A stretch of DNA of 34,995 bases from a virus. The notes under the pieces are model-generated. The model was given only the letters and a program-made list of their open reading frames with translations, searched no databases and was not told the origin of the DNA. The stretch lies in IMG/VR virus record IMGVR_UViG_3300003690_001926, positions 1 to 34,995 of that record; one strand, 5' to 3'. Position numbers and translations under genes: made by a program. Below are positions 21,556 to 30,227 of this stretch, piece by piece. Position 1 is the first letter of the stretch; every line of letters starts with the position of its first letter.

Positions 21556-22446
21556 TTAGACGGTGGCGGATGCGTCGGAGAAGACTTCGACTCCATGCGG
21601 GGAGGCCCTCTCGCCCTCGCCCCATTCCTGGAAGATGCCGTACTCGATGATCCTTGCGCTGTTGTCTGGCTCCTCGGTCACGTCGGCGTCGTTCGCGATG
21701 ACCATGTAAATGGCGTTGCGGGCGAATATTGCCCCCTTGGCATCGGACCCGGAGTCGAGAGGAATGTTCCCGGAGTGGAATATGCTGATTCCGTAAAGGC
21801 GGTCGTTGCCCCTCCACCAACGCTGTAGGAGTTCGTCACCGAAACCGGCAGGCCGCGAACCCGCAGCCGTTCCAGGATCGGAGATGTCCAGGATGATGTC
21901 GCTGATCTGTTCGATGTGGAGTGCGGCCCTGAGGGGAAGCGGTGCTGGGCCGAACGCGCTGTCGTTATCGGTCAGCAAGAAGGCCACGCCACCCCGGAAG
22001 TGAGTTATGTCCATCTGGTTGGACGCACCCACGATGCTCTTGGAGAAGCCGTCATACAGGGCGATTACGTCTAGGTCCATCCTTCGACGGAGTGAGCCCG
22101 CAGATTGCTCTCCCGCCACGCCGACGACACTGCTGTCACCCTGCCTGCGTATGAGCCGCTTGGAAAGGGTTACGATGATGCCGTGCTCAGACGGGGTGAT
22201 CTGTAGGGTGGCGGTAACGAGCTGCTGTACCTGCGAAAGGTCGGTGCCCTCAGTGAGGGCGGTGGCCGCGCTGAGGCGAGCGTACGTGGATATGTCCCAC
22301 TGTTTGGTGCCCACCTCGATACGTTCGCTTTCAACCAGGTCGGGGCCGGGCGCGGCTGGCTCGAAGGCCAGCATTGCGCTGGAAATGAAAATCTTCTGTC
22401 CGTTGGTTAGGTTGCTTGTACCCGAAAGGGTAATGCCTGTAGCCAT
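21556..22446 (-). CDS. HK97-fold major capsid protein
   Basis: 296 aa with strong AAGGAG before ATG 22446. The C-terminal region shows the major-capsid pattern: SIFHSGNIPLD, AIFARNAIYMVI, ARIIEYGIFQ and a final GVEVFSDASA; an E-loop-like segment and long spine-like helix precede (GSLRRRMDLDVIALYDGFSK, LHIEQISDIILDI). It follows the scaffold gene and precedes small structural genes, the usual order. It probably forms the icosahedral shell. Confidence 0.8.
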   Translation of the reverse strand: MATGITLSGTSNLTNGQKIFISSAMLAFEPAAPGPDLVESERIEVGTKQWDISTYARLSAATALTEGTDLSQVQQLVTATLQITPSEHGIIVTLSKRLIRRQGDSSVVGVAGEQSAGSLRRRMDLDVIALYDGFSKSIVGASNQMDITHFRGGVAFLLTDNDSAFGPAPLPLRAALHIEQISDIILDISDPGTAAGSRPAGFGDELLQRWWRGNDRLYGISIFHSGNIPLDSGSDAKGAIFARNAIYMVIANDADVTEEPDNSARIIEYGIFQEWGEGERASPHGVEVFSDASATV

Positions 22447-22455
22447 CTGGGCTCC

Positions 22456-23181
22456 TTATCCACGCCGGACTGGCTGTCCAATTTTAGCCATGTTGGCGGC
22501 GTACGTATCTGCTGTTATATTCCCTGTCATAAAGAGGTCTCGTAGATCGTCGGAAGTTGACACCCCTCCAGCCGCGGTTGGCGTGCTGCCAACGGGCGGG
22601 CTGGCGGGCGGTGACGGCGGTGCCTGTGTAGGTTGTGGAAGCCCCTTCTCGACCGTCTTGAGGTTCTTTAGGAAGGCGCTGGTGCGTTCGCTCTCTGTTC
22701 CCGTACCTACCAGCAGGTTATAGTCGATACCTGCGGTAGATGGGTCAAGCCCGAAGTCCTTGACAAACGACCGAGCACTCTCGAACTGGTCCATAGGGAG
22801 TTGCGATTCAGGCTGAGGTGCGGGCTGCTGCTGGATGCGGTTGAGCGCGTCCTGCTCATTGTCAATTTGATTCTGAGCAAATGGCCGAACGGAGTCGTCT
22901 ACGTTATCGAGGTTCGACTTCATCTGGCTGATGCGCTCGGTGCGAATCTGGGTCTCCTGTGACCGCTGGGTCGCGGCCCTGTCAGAGTCTAGACGACCCT
23001 GTAGACCACGCACCTGCGAGACCAGGCCCTGGTTCTGCGTCTCCATTGCAGTCTTCATCTCGTTGAACATGGCGGTCGTCACATACTGGGGCGGAGTTGC
23101 CTCTTTCCCATTCTGGACGGCGTCAATCTGATTCTGTACCTGAGTTATCGGGTCGGCTTCCACGGTAGTCTGCGTAGTCAT
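22456..23181 (-). CDS. Scaffolding protein
   Basis: 241 aa from ATG 23181; AGGAGAGGTGG directly precedes it, whereas an upstream TTG at 23202 would start inside that site. Highly hydrophilic, Gln/Asp/Arg-rich and coiled-coil-like (AMETQNQGLVSQVRGLQGR, RTERISQMKSNLDNV), then a Pro-rich hinge and a short C-terminal helix (DDLRDLFMTG) that would bind the capsid. Position immediately upstream of the capsid gene supports the call. Confidence 0.72.
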   Translation of the reverse strand: MTTQTTVEADPITQVQNQIDAVQNGKEATPPQYVTTAMFNEMKTAMETQNQGLVSQVRGLQGRLDSDRAATQRSQETQIRTERISQMKSNLDNVDDSVRPFAQNQIDNEQDALNRIQQQPAPQPESQLPMDQFESARSFVKDFGLDPSTAGIDYNLLVGTGTESERTSAFLKNLKTVEKGLPQPTQAPPSPPASPPVGSTPTAAGGVSTSDDLRDLFMTGNITADTYAANMAKIGQPVRRG

Positions 23182-23200
23182 TCTCCACCTCTCCTGAGCC

Positions 23201-23248
23201 AAACAAAAAGGGCCTGAGCTTCGACACCGTTGTCGAAAACCCAGGCCC
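23201..23248 (-). terminator. Intrinsic terminator or attenuator hairpin before the scaffold gene
   Basis: On the minus strand GGGCCTG (23248-23242) pairs with CAGGCCC (23216-23210), enclosing an inner stem TTCGACA/TGTCGAA with an ACGG tetraloop, and is followed by TTTTTGTTT (23209-23201). The stem-plus-T-tract shape is that of an intrinsic terminator. It ends 20 bases before the scaffold ATG and ribosome binding site, leaving no room for a promoter in between, so it may act as an attenuator or as a 3' end of a small RNA. Confidence 0.75.
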
Positions 23249-23335
23249 TATGCTATGCGCACATGGCCTTCGCATACCGCCACCGCGCAGATGGCGATAT
23301 AGGCTGTTCGGCTAAGACCAATGAAGTCTTATCGC
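23201..23335 (-). ncRNA. Candidate structured ncRNA or attenuator leader
   Basis: Begins at the predicted start of the promoter at 23340-23368 and ends at the terminator above, about 130 bases. On the minus strand it contains a GGCGATA/TATCGCC stem (23336-23330 with 23299-23293) around a TAAGAC/GTCTTA hairpin, then a TATGCG/CGCATA hairpin (23276-23271 with 23259-23254), then the terminator stem. An alternative pairing (TGCGC with GCGCA) excludes the third hairpin. No open reading frame of note lies inside. Whether it is a free RNA (packaging or regulatory) or a leader for the head genes is not decided. Confidence 0.45.
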
Positions 23336-23339
23336 CCTA

Positions 23340-23368
23340 AATGTAACTTGACGAACGATTCTTGTCAA
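23340..23368 (-). promoter_or_regulatory. Sigma-70-like promoter after the 1259-aa gene
   Basis: On the minus strand TTGACA lies at 23368-23363 and TACATT at 23345-23340 (four of six matching TATAAT) with a 17-base spacer. The -35 starts two bases after the TAG of the 1259-aa gene, so the site is not within that gene. It would drive the structured leader and, by readthrough, the scaffold and capsid genes. The promoter call is from hexamer match and position. Confidence 0.6.
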
Positions 23369-23369
23369 C

Positions 23370-26300
23370 CTACTGCACCCCAAGCATCTCGCCCACAGCC
23401 TCAGTGCGGCGTGGATCCTGTTCTTGAAGTACCGTCGGATTGGTAGGAGTTGTGATGTAGCCCCACCGTAGCAGCAGGCGTTCCGTCTCAGGGTCGCCGA
23501 ACATAAGCACCGCCTCTTTGACCAGAGTAGCTTCACTACGTGCTTTGACCAACCCAGGATTCAGTTTCAGGAAATCAGCCTTAAACTCGGGCAGGGTTGC
23601 TTGGAACTCATCGTACTTGTCCTCCAGCCCTGCCGCACGTACCACCGTGCGTTCTATCTCGAAGTAGGACTTCAGCGTCTCACGTGCGTTACGCAGTTCC
23701 TTCAGCGGCTCAGGGTCGTTCGACTGAATGTGGGCCTCGATGTCGTCTATTAGGCTACTGCCGAACTCGCCTCGCAGCTTCTGGATAACCTCATCGCGCT
23801 TCTTGAAGTTGAAGTCACCAGTGTCAGGGTCTTCCAGGTTAGCCGCCTCAAGGTCCACGAAGTACCTGTTCTGCGCCTCATCGAACTTGCTTGTGAACGG
23901 AGAGTCCCCTTCCAGGAACTTCAGGTCTTCATCAAACTGGCCTCGTAGGGTCTCTTTGGTCGCGGAACGTTCAATCTGTTGTTTGGATACTTCGTCACGG
24001 AACTTCTTTCCTTCACCAGGAACAAGTCTAGCGAACAGTTGATTGATTTCAGTATTGAATCTATCGTTCTCGCCCTGGGTTAGGACGCGATACTGCTCAA
24101 TCCGGCTGTCTCGTTCCAGTGAGACCTTACGTCTGGTGGTAAGCTCCGCCTTAACGATGGATGACTCATTTACCTGGACTCGCTCAGGCGGAGTAAGCTC
24201 GTTGAAGGTCTTACCAGGGAACAGTTTCTCGGTGGCACGTTCCCGTAGATGTGAGGTCGTCTCACCGAGTACATTGAAGCCAAGACCCTCTAGTACCTGT
24301 CCTTGTGGGCCTATACGTCCTTCGATCTCACCGATGACTTGCTCTGCCCCAGGTATTACCTTACGCGCCAGTTGGGCAACCCCTGTACCAGCACCGATGG
24401 GCAGGAATAGGTCCTGGATGAGCTGGGCAGTACGAGAGATAATCCCACCTGGGCCAACTGTATCAGTGGGTCGGCCGGCAAAATCGGTAGCATTGAACCA
24501 ATTCGCGACCGCTCGTATTGGGACGGACTCCCTAGACGTGGCAAAGCCTATCGGGTCTAGGGTTTTGAATACCGTGTCCATCTGCCCCATTATGTCGAGC
24601 ATTATTTCAGTGCTATTTCGGCCCGTCAGTGGGAGGGTCGGCGCAGCAAATTTACGGTTGTAACCGAACGGCAACGGGCCGAAGTCGTTTCTAGAGATGA
24701 GCGTATAGCGGTCGAGAGGTAACGCCTCCCCTGTGGCTGCGAAGTGAATAACGTTTGCTGTTCCAATCATGGACAAGTAACTCGCTATCCAGTTTTTGCG
24801 CCAGAAAGCGGCGTTAGGGCCTCTCACAGCCTGTGTGGCCTGTCGCAGCAACGCCTCCGGCTCTCCGAAGGAGAACATCACTCGTGTTAGGAAGTAGCGA
24901 GCAGCCTTCTGTTGGATAACGCTCTGCTCTGCCGGGATAGTCGAGTACCGTAGATTGGCCGTCCGCGCTATCATGCCGTTCAGGGCCTCGTCAGACAGAT
25001 TCGGGAACTGACGTGCCAGCATAGGTGCGATGTTGTTCTTGATGTCGGTCAGGATGGCAGCACGGTAGACTCCCTCAAACAACCCTCGCCGTATCGCGCT
25101 CTCCAGCTCCCCTACCTGCCGCAGAATACCCCTTGGTATCTTTAGAGCACCGGCATCTCTTACTGCTACACGCCCTACCTCGTCAATATTCCCGAAGATG
25201 GTCACGTCGATGTCGGATAGACCAGCCTTACCGATATTCTGCATGTGGACATTGGGCCTACCCTCTACAATTGACTCGGTACTGTTGAAGCCTATCCTGA
25301 GTCGCTGACGAGCACCGGAGCTGATGTTGGACTCCAGGATTGTGTATGTAGACTTAGGCCATGTGACCGCAGCCTTGGCCGCTTCTACTGGCCTCCCTGC
25401 CTTGATTGCATCCAGAACCTCAGTCCAACTACCTATGAAGCTGCGCTGTATGAAGTCGCGTAGCTGGAAGAGGGAACCGAACAGCCTTGCCCGTTTGGGT
25501 ACAAACGTGGCGATGTCCACGGCCTTCAATACGTCTACCTGCCTGCCTCCCATGCCAGGTATCGTTAGCTTCAACTCAGGCACAACGCCATACATATTCT
25601 CTAGCCGGTCGGCCATCTGGTCGGGCACCAGCCAGCGTCGTGTATACATCACGCTCTGGGTTCCATCATCTGCCGTAGCGACGAACGGCTTACCCTCAAA
25701 GGCTGGCCCTACCTTGGGAACACGCCACCCCTTCGGGACAGCGCCGCCTGAGTGTGGTACAGCAAGTCCAGTTCCCTTGAAGTCGTCTATGAGTTGTATC
25801 TGCTGACGGAACCGGACGCCCATCAATTTGGATACCCGTAATTGTTCATACGGGTTCCAGAACAATGGTTCAAAGCCCGCTTCCCGCATCTCTCGATAGG
25901 TAGCATCCACTCGTGGATTAACGAACCCTGGTTTGGCCCCCAGTCTGCCACCACCCACCCCTGGGCCGCCCACGAAGCCTTCTGGTGGTCTCCAGCCACG
26001 GTAGAAGTAGTCTTCCACAGTTGCCATTGCGGGGTCGAAGTCAATCCGCATAGCCTCTTCCAGGTCGGTGAGCTCTCGAAGTATCTTGTAATCGTGTTGC
26101 AGGTTAGCAGGAACCGTTATCTCGCCAGAAGACACCTTGCTCGGATTGTGCAGCGCCTCAAAGAGGTCATCAAAGACCTGGATGTCTTCCTCTCGCGCCA
26201 CAAGTCTGCCACGCTGTATCTTCCCTATACCAAGCGCCTTCAGACGTGCATTGCCCTCCTCCACCACGATACGGATTTCTCCTTCGGCCTGACGTATCGC

Positions 26301-27149
26301 GCCACCGTGGATGCGAAGCAACGCTTGGTCTGGAGCCTCGCCGGGGAGCCGTGTCTGCTGCACCTGCCGCAACACGTCTTCTGGCTCCACGGCAGTAACT
26401 CCAGCGCGAGATGTGACCGAAAGTGTTGGGCCGCTGGGGTCTACCATTCGTGGGCCGTCCGGTATCTCTCGTGGTTTAACCCGTGCAACACGTTCAACAA
26501 CAGCTTTTTGGTGAGCTATTGCAAGGGCACGTTGGTGTTGCACAGCCTGAGACGCAGGCTGTGTAACAGCGGGGAACTCTACCGCTGCCCCCTGAATAGC
26601 CGACCTGGCTGCATTGGCTGACGGGGCAGCCGTAGGACTAAGAGCAGTCTTTATCAGCTTCCCAGCACCTCGAAACTGTGGTGCCAGCATCGCAGCCTGG
26701 ACTACTGGATTCTCCAGGAACTTGCCTATGTCCCTTGTGATGCTAGGGGCTATTGGACTGATTTCGATTAGGTCGTCGGCCCGTACACCAGTAAGTTCGC
26801 CTTCTTGCGGAAATAGACCTGGCGCGATTGCCGCCGTCGTCTCCGCGGTCCTGGTGAAGTCAAATGACGGTGGCGGTAGCAACGGCGACAGTGTCGGCAC
26901 ATCGTCTAGGAACGGCTGTGTGCCAGTAGGCGACGGGAATAACGATGCTGGTGCTGGCTGCTGTATGGGTGCAGCGCCGCCTACCCGTGGGTCAATGACC
27001 GTTGGTCGGTGCCTCCCGGGTACCGGAGGGAAGTCAAACACAGGTAGTGGTGTGGGCTGCGGCGGCACTGCGGGCGTTGGAGCAGCGGGTAAGGCCGCGA
27101 GAAGCTCCGCCAATTCCTCTGGCGTTAGGGAACCGTCTGGATTCGGCAT
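23370..27149 (-). CDS. Large polyvalent-like internal virion protein
   Basis: 1259 aa. A Pro/Ala-rich N-terminus (about residues 1-120) is followed by long helical regions with many hydrophobic helices (KAARYFLTRVMFSFGEPEALL, LFQLRDFIQRSFIGSW, LEGVYRAAIL-like) and a charged, coiled-coil C-terminus (about 950-1230, many Glu/Lys/Arg). The layout resembles large internal virion or polyvalent proteins of podovirus-like phages that are ejected with the DNA. No enzyme motif is evident. It starts with a TAATG overlap after the 963-aa gene. Confidence 0.55.
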   Translation of the reverse strand: MPNPDGSLTPEELAELLAALPAAPTPAVPPQPTPLPVFDFPPVPGRHRPTVIDPRVGGAAPIQQPAPASLFPSPTGTQPFLDDVPTLSPLLPPPSFDFTRTAETTAAIAPGLFPQEGELTGVRADDLIEISPIAPSITRDIGKFLENPVVQAAMLAPQFRGAGKLIKTALSPTAAPSANAARSAIQGAAVEFPAVTQPASQAVQHQRALAIAHQKAVVERVARVKPREIPDGPRMVDPSGPTLSVTSRAGVTAVEPEDVLRQVQQTRLPGEAPDQALLRIHGGAIRQAEGEIRIVVEEGNARLKALGIGKIQRGRLVAREEDIQVFDDLFEALHNPSKVSSGEITVPANLQHDYKILRELTDLEEAMRIDFDPAMATVEDYFYRGWRPPEGFVGGPGVGGGRLGAKPGFVNPRVDATYREMREAGFEPLFWNPYEQLRVSKLMGVRFRQQIQLIDDFKGTGLAVPHSGGAVPKGWRVPKVGPAFEGKPFVATADDGTQSVMYTRRWLVPDQMADRLENMYGVVPELKLTIPGMGGRQVDVLKAVDIATFVPKRARLFGSLFQLRDFIQRSFIGSWTEVLDAIKAGRPVEAAKAAVTWPKSTYTILESNISSGARQRLRIGFNSTESIVEGRPNVHMQNIGKAGLSDIDVTIFGNIDEVGRVAVRDAGALKIPRGILRQVGELESAIRRGLFEGVYRAAILTDIKNNIAPMLARQFPNLSDEALNGMIARTANLRYSTIPAEQSVIQQKAARYFLTRVMFSFGEPEALLRQATQAVRGPNAAFWRKNWIASYLSMIGTANVIHFAATGEALPLDRYTLISRNDFGPLPFGYNRKFAAPTLPLTGRNSTEIMLDIMGQMDTVFKTLDPIGFATSRESVPIRAVANWFNATDFAGRPTDTVGPGGIISRTAQLIQDLFLPIGAGTGVAQLARKVIPGAEQVIGEIEGRIGPQGQVLEGLGFNVLGETTSHLRERATEKLFPGKTFNELTPPERVQVNESSIVKAELTTRRKVSLERDSRIEQYRVLTQGENDRFNTEINQLFARLVPGEGKKFRDEVSKQQIERSATKETLRGQFDEDLKFLEGDSPFTSKFDEAQNRYFVDLEAANLEDPDTGDFNFKKRDEVIQKLRGEFGSSLIDDIEAHIQSNDPEPLKELRNARETLKSYFEIERTVVRAAGLEDKYDEFQATLPEFKADFLKLNPGLVKARSEATLVKEAVLMFGDPETERLLLRWGYITTPTNPTVLQEQDPRRTEAVGEMLGVQ

Positions 27150-30040
27150 TAGCGCGTCAGTACGGTGCGGCCAGTGCGGAGTTGTCCGCGGCGTGTTCGC
27201 TCGGCCTCTTCTGACTCACGTTCCTGCCTCAACACCTCGGACTCGTCAACCCGTTGCTGCTGCAACCGTTCGCTCAGGCCCGCTGGGGTCTGGGAGAACT
27301 GCTCCCGCAACCCTGGCAGGCGTTCGCCAAAGAAGTCACCGAACGTGGGAGGCGCTGGGGTTGCGACGCGGGCCAGGTGCCTCAATCCCTCAGGCGTATT
27401 GGTAAGGCGCCTCAGGGTTGGTCTACGAGCAAGCAATGCAGCTATGCTCTGCTCTATCAGGGGAAGGCGGCCCGTGGGATCGCCCTCCCCAAACCCTCGA
27501 CGGGCCAGCGGGGACTGGCCCTCTTCAACTCCACCCTCAGCGGCCCTGATCGAACGCTGCAGTAGAGCCCGATCACGTTCTAACTGCTCCCTCTCCGTAT
27601 CTATTTCACCCAACTGCGACTGGAACCCCTCGAAGTACGACCTCAACCTGCCAAAGTCGGGTGTAGGCTGGCGTACTGCACCAAACTCCTGCTGCAACTG
27701 CGGTTCCAGGCTTGTCAGGAAATCCAGGAACGGGAGGCTCTCCCCCGCCGCCTCTGACAAGAAGGGCGGGATGTCCGCTGGGGGAAGTGGTGCCTCAGGA
27801 TAGACGACTTTCATACGTGCACCCATAGCAGGAGGTTGGAACGGACTACCACGGATGGCTTGATAAATATCAGTGGAGCTTATACCCTCCAACACTCCTG
27901 GCCCTGAAAACCCTCGACGGGCCAGCGGGGGCTGGCCCTCTTCAACTCCACCCTCGCCGCCCACGTTCCACTCTCCCTTAAATTGCTGAAGGATATTGGC
28001 TACGCTGGGTATGCCTGGCGGCGTTCGGCCAGTCTGTCGCTCGTATCCCCCTGGGGTAAGCTGGAACGGTAATATCCCAGCTTCCTGGGGAGCACCCATT
28101 GTCTCGTCTATGAACGAAAACACGTCCGCAGGCTTTTCGAAAAAACCAGGGATTTGCGCTGCCTTCAGATTTACCGCGTCAACCAGTCGGGGGATAACAT
28201 TGGTTTCTAGGTTGGCCGCAAACTGCGGGTTCTCAATGGGGTCGAGGAGGCCAGCCTGTGCAAGATGGCTCCGTATGGTGTTCTCAAGATTCTGGCCCGC
28301 GAACAGAGTGGTTAGGCCCGCAGACGCCTTCTGCGTCTGAAATTCTTCCCGGCTCAAGAAAGGGACAGTCCCAAAGTCGGATGGTGCGGTAGCTGCGGGC
28401 TGGCCCTCTTCAACCACGTTTCCGAGAGAATCTACAAAACGTTTAAGTGGCCCTGTAAACCCTGGTTGTGCCGTAGGCTGCGGCGGCGACATAAGGCCCA
28501 ACGCAACCGCAAGGTCGCCCTGAAGGGAGCCAGTGGTGGCGTTCCGTTCCATCGCCAGTTGAAGGCTGGGAATATCAACGCTGTTCAGTACCGCCGTTCT
28601 TTCTTCTGGCGAAGTTTCTGACGTGAAAATTCCGGCTCGGGTGAGGATGTCCTCAACGTCGCTTCTCGTGATTCCAGCTATGTCGCTCGCACGCTTCGTC
28701 GCCGCACCAGTCGCTTCCTCTGTCGCCACACGCTGGTACTCTTTTGTCACAGCTTGCCGTAGTTCGTCAAAGTGACTCGCCCGGACGTCAACTGAGGTTG
28801 GGGGCGGCAGTCCCTGATCAAGTCTCTCTTGTACCTCACGTTGCACTTTACGGGCAATCCGGTTTAAGTCCTCATTCGAGATATCGAAACCCTGAAGCGC
28901 ATCCTTAACTAGGGTGCTGGAGTTACTAAAGGTGAAGGTAGTATCTCGGAACGCTTGAGCCTTCGTCTCCGCCACCTTTAACTGGCTTTTCTCCTCCTGT
29001 GCTCGTACCGCATTAGCCTGCATGTCGAATATGACTGGAAGCTGGCTTAGTATGAATTGTTCTATCTCGTGTGTGAGAACAAGGGGGTCCTGTCCTGGAG
29101 GCAGGTTGTCAATGTACGCCCTGACCTTTTGTCCAATTTGACTTTTGAACTTTTGTAGCACCCCTGGCTCCAAGTCGGCTAGAGTGCCATGTTCGTCAGA
29201 TTTAGCCAGTTCGTCGGCTAGTATCTGTTCGGCAACATCCTCTGGGTCTTTGAACCGAGTAATACGTGCTTGGTCTTCCTTCGTAGTGAACTCTGCGGCC
29301 TGCTGTTGCTGCGCTAGAGACGGCGGTATCGGGAACAGTTGGCTCTGATTCTGCGCTATCGCCGGTAACTCACGCTGGATAATCCCCTGAACCGCTAAAT
29401 CAAAGCGGCTCGATGTCGTGTCAACCGCATTGCGCCCAACTAGGTGTAATCCCTGACGGAAAGCCTCAAGGATAGGTTCTGTGGGCTGCTTGTCAGGGGC
29501 GATAATACCTGCGTCACGTGCCTGATTTACAACGACCCTGAGTTGCTGTGCACGTAGCGGTAAAGTGGGGAAGCGAACGATGAACTCTTGCCGCTCATTG
29601 ATTATCTCCGCATGGCCTGCGTTGAGCACGCTGAGCCCTTCAAAATTTAAGAAGGACGGGTCACGGGCAGACGGGCCAGTAAATAGGTTAGATGCCACAA
29701 AGGCGCGTACACGCTGTTTCTGATCTACTGAAACAGTAACCCCACCCAACCTCTGGTCCGTAATGTCGTTTACCAACCGTTCCGCATCTTCGGTGGTGAA
29801 CTCGGCTATTAGGCCAATATCAGCCACAGCACCCTGCGCGGCCTTGGCGCCTTCCAGAGCGCCGAACGCCGCTAGTATGTCTGCATATCTGCCAGGGAAT
29901 AGCTCTTCCGCCTGACGGAAACGCCGAAGCGCGTTTACCGCGTCGGCGATACGCTGTAAGTCAGCGGCACGCCGAGCGGCACGCTGAGCGGCACGCCCAA
30001 TTTCCTCTGGAGTCAGTACATGTCCAGAGATATGAGGCAC
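27149..30040 (-). CDS. Large internal virion protein, 963 aa, with repeat insertions
   Basis: Begins at GTG 30040, overlapping the preceding TAG. Long helical regions with coiled-coil character (AAQRAARRAADLQRIADAVN, SQLGEIDTEREQLERDRALL) alternate with Pro-rich loops. Two stretches of GGVEEGQ[PS]PLARRGF, encoded by the 48-bp repeats at 27491 and 27908, plus a partial copy (VVEEGQP), interrupt the Pro-rich loops. Length, composition and place beside the 1259-aa protein suggest an internal virion protein or tape-measure-like role. Conserved domains cannot be named. Confidence 0.5.
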   Translation of the reverse strand: MPHISGHVLTPEEIGRAAQRAARRAADLQRIADAVNALRRFRQAEELFPGRYADILAAFGALEGAKAAQGAVADIGLIAEFTTEDAERLVNDITDQRLGGVTVSVDQKQRVRAFVASNLFTGPSARDPSFLNFEGLSVLNAGHAEIINERQEFIVRFPTLPLRAQQLRVVVNQARDAGIIAPDKQPTEPILEAFRQGLHLVGRNAVDTTSSRFDLAVQGIIQRELPAIAQNQSQLFPIPPSLAQQQQAAEFTTKEDQARITRFKDPEDVAEQILADELAKSDEHGTLADLEPGVLQKFKSQIGQKVRAYIDNLPPGQDPLVLTHEIEQFILSQLPVIFDMQANAVRAQEEKSQLKVAETKAQAFRDTTFTFSNSSTLVKDALQGFDISNEDLNRIARKVQREVQERLDQGLPPPTSVDVRASHFDELRQAVTKEYQRVATEEATGAATKRASDIAGITRSDVEDILTRAGIFTSETSPEERTAVLNSVDIPSLQLAMERNATTGSLQGDLAVALGLMSPPQPTAQPGFTGPLKRFVDSLGNVVEEGQPAATAPSDFGTVPFLSREEFQTQKASAGLTTLFAGQNLENTIRSHLAQAGLLDPIENPQFAANLETNVIPRLVDAVNLKAAQIPGFFEKPADVFSFIDETMGAPQEAGILPFQLTPGGYERQTGRTPPGIPSVANILQQFKGEWNVGGEGGVEEGQPPLARRGFSGPGVLEGISSTDIYQAIRGSPFQPPAMGARMKVVYPEAPLPPADIPPFLSEAAGESLPFLDFLTSLEPQLQQEFGAVRQPTPDFGRLRSYFEGFQSQLGEIDTEREQLERDRALLQRSIRAAEGGVEEGQSPLARRGFGEGDPTGRLPLIEQSIAALLARRPTLRRLTNTPEGLRHLARVATPAPPTFGDFFGERLPGLREQFSQTPAGLSERLQQQRVDESEVLRQERESEEAERTRRGQLRTGRTVLTR
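27491..27538. repeat. 48-bp in-frame palindromic repeat, copy 1
   Basis: Matches 27908-27955 with one mismatch (A at 27514 versus G at 27931), 417 bases apart, a multiple of three, so both encode the same peptide GGVEEGQ[PS]PLARRGF. The core contains GGGCCAGC and ACTGGCCC, an inverted repeat with one mismatch. A partial 18-bp copy of the end lies at 28397-28414, also in frame. This resembles a protein-inserted palindromic element. Confidence 0.7.
27908..27955. repeat. 48-bp in-frame palindromic repeat, copy 2
   Basis: The core is a perfect inverted repeat: GGGCCAGC (27919-27926), GGGG loop, GCTGGCCC (27931-27938). Together with copy 1 and the partial copy at 28397-28414 it looks like a small mobile or duplicated palindromic element that has been kept in frame inside the 963-aa gene. 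Confidence 0.7.
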
Positions 30041-30225
30041 TACGGCCTACCTGTCTTCAGGATGTTCAGGCTGATGCCGTACTGTCGCGCCCACTTCCGC
30101 ATCGGGTCGTCGGCGGGACTGGGTGCCAGGACGCCTTGCGCCGCGTCCAACGTCTCGTTGAACCGCTCGAACGCCAGGTCGATGGGGCCACGTATCGGGT
30201 CTGGTCGGTCAGTTTCTCTTGCCAT
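30040..30225 (-). CDS. 61-aa unknown protein
   Basis: Sits between a 67-aa gene and the 963-aa gene, overlapping the latter's start (TAGTG). Sequence is charged at the start (ARETDRPDPIRG), then helical (DLAFERFNETLDAAQG, MRKWARQYGISLNIL). No family is recognised. A small connector or chaperone for the large internal proteins is possible. Confidence 0.5.
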   Translation of the reverse strand: MARETDRPDPIRGPIDLAFERFNETLDAAQGVLAPSPADDPMRKWARQYGISLNILKTGRP

Positions 30226-30227
30226 GA

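Noticed and set aside
22007-22723. A 238-aa plus-strand frame
   Set aside because: Antisense to capsid and scaffold genes, spanning the gap between them; no translation signals.
25842-26621. A 259-aa plus-strand frame
   Set aside because: It lies entirely inside the 1259-aa gene on the other strand, with no promoter or ribosome site and no recognisable motif.
26614-27405. A 263-aa plus-strand frame rich in Gly and Ala
   Set aside because: Shadow of the Pro-rich regions of the two large minus-strand genes; low-complexity composition explains its length.
27491-27955. Possible CRISPR-like direct repeats
   Set aside because: Only two full copies 417 bases apart inside a coding frame, no regular spacers and no cas genes.
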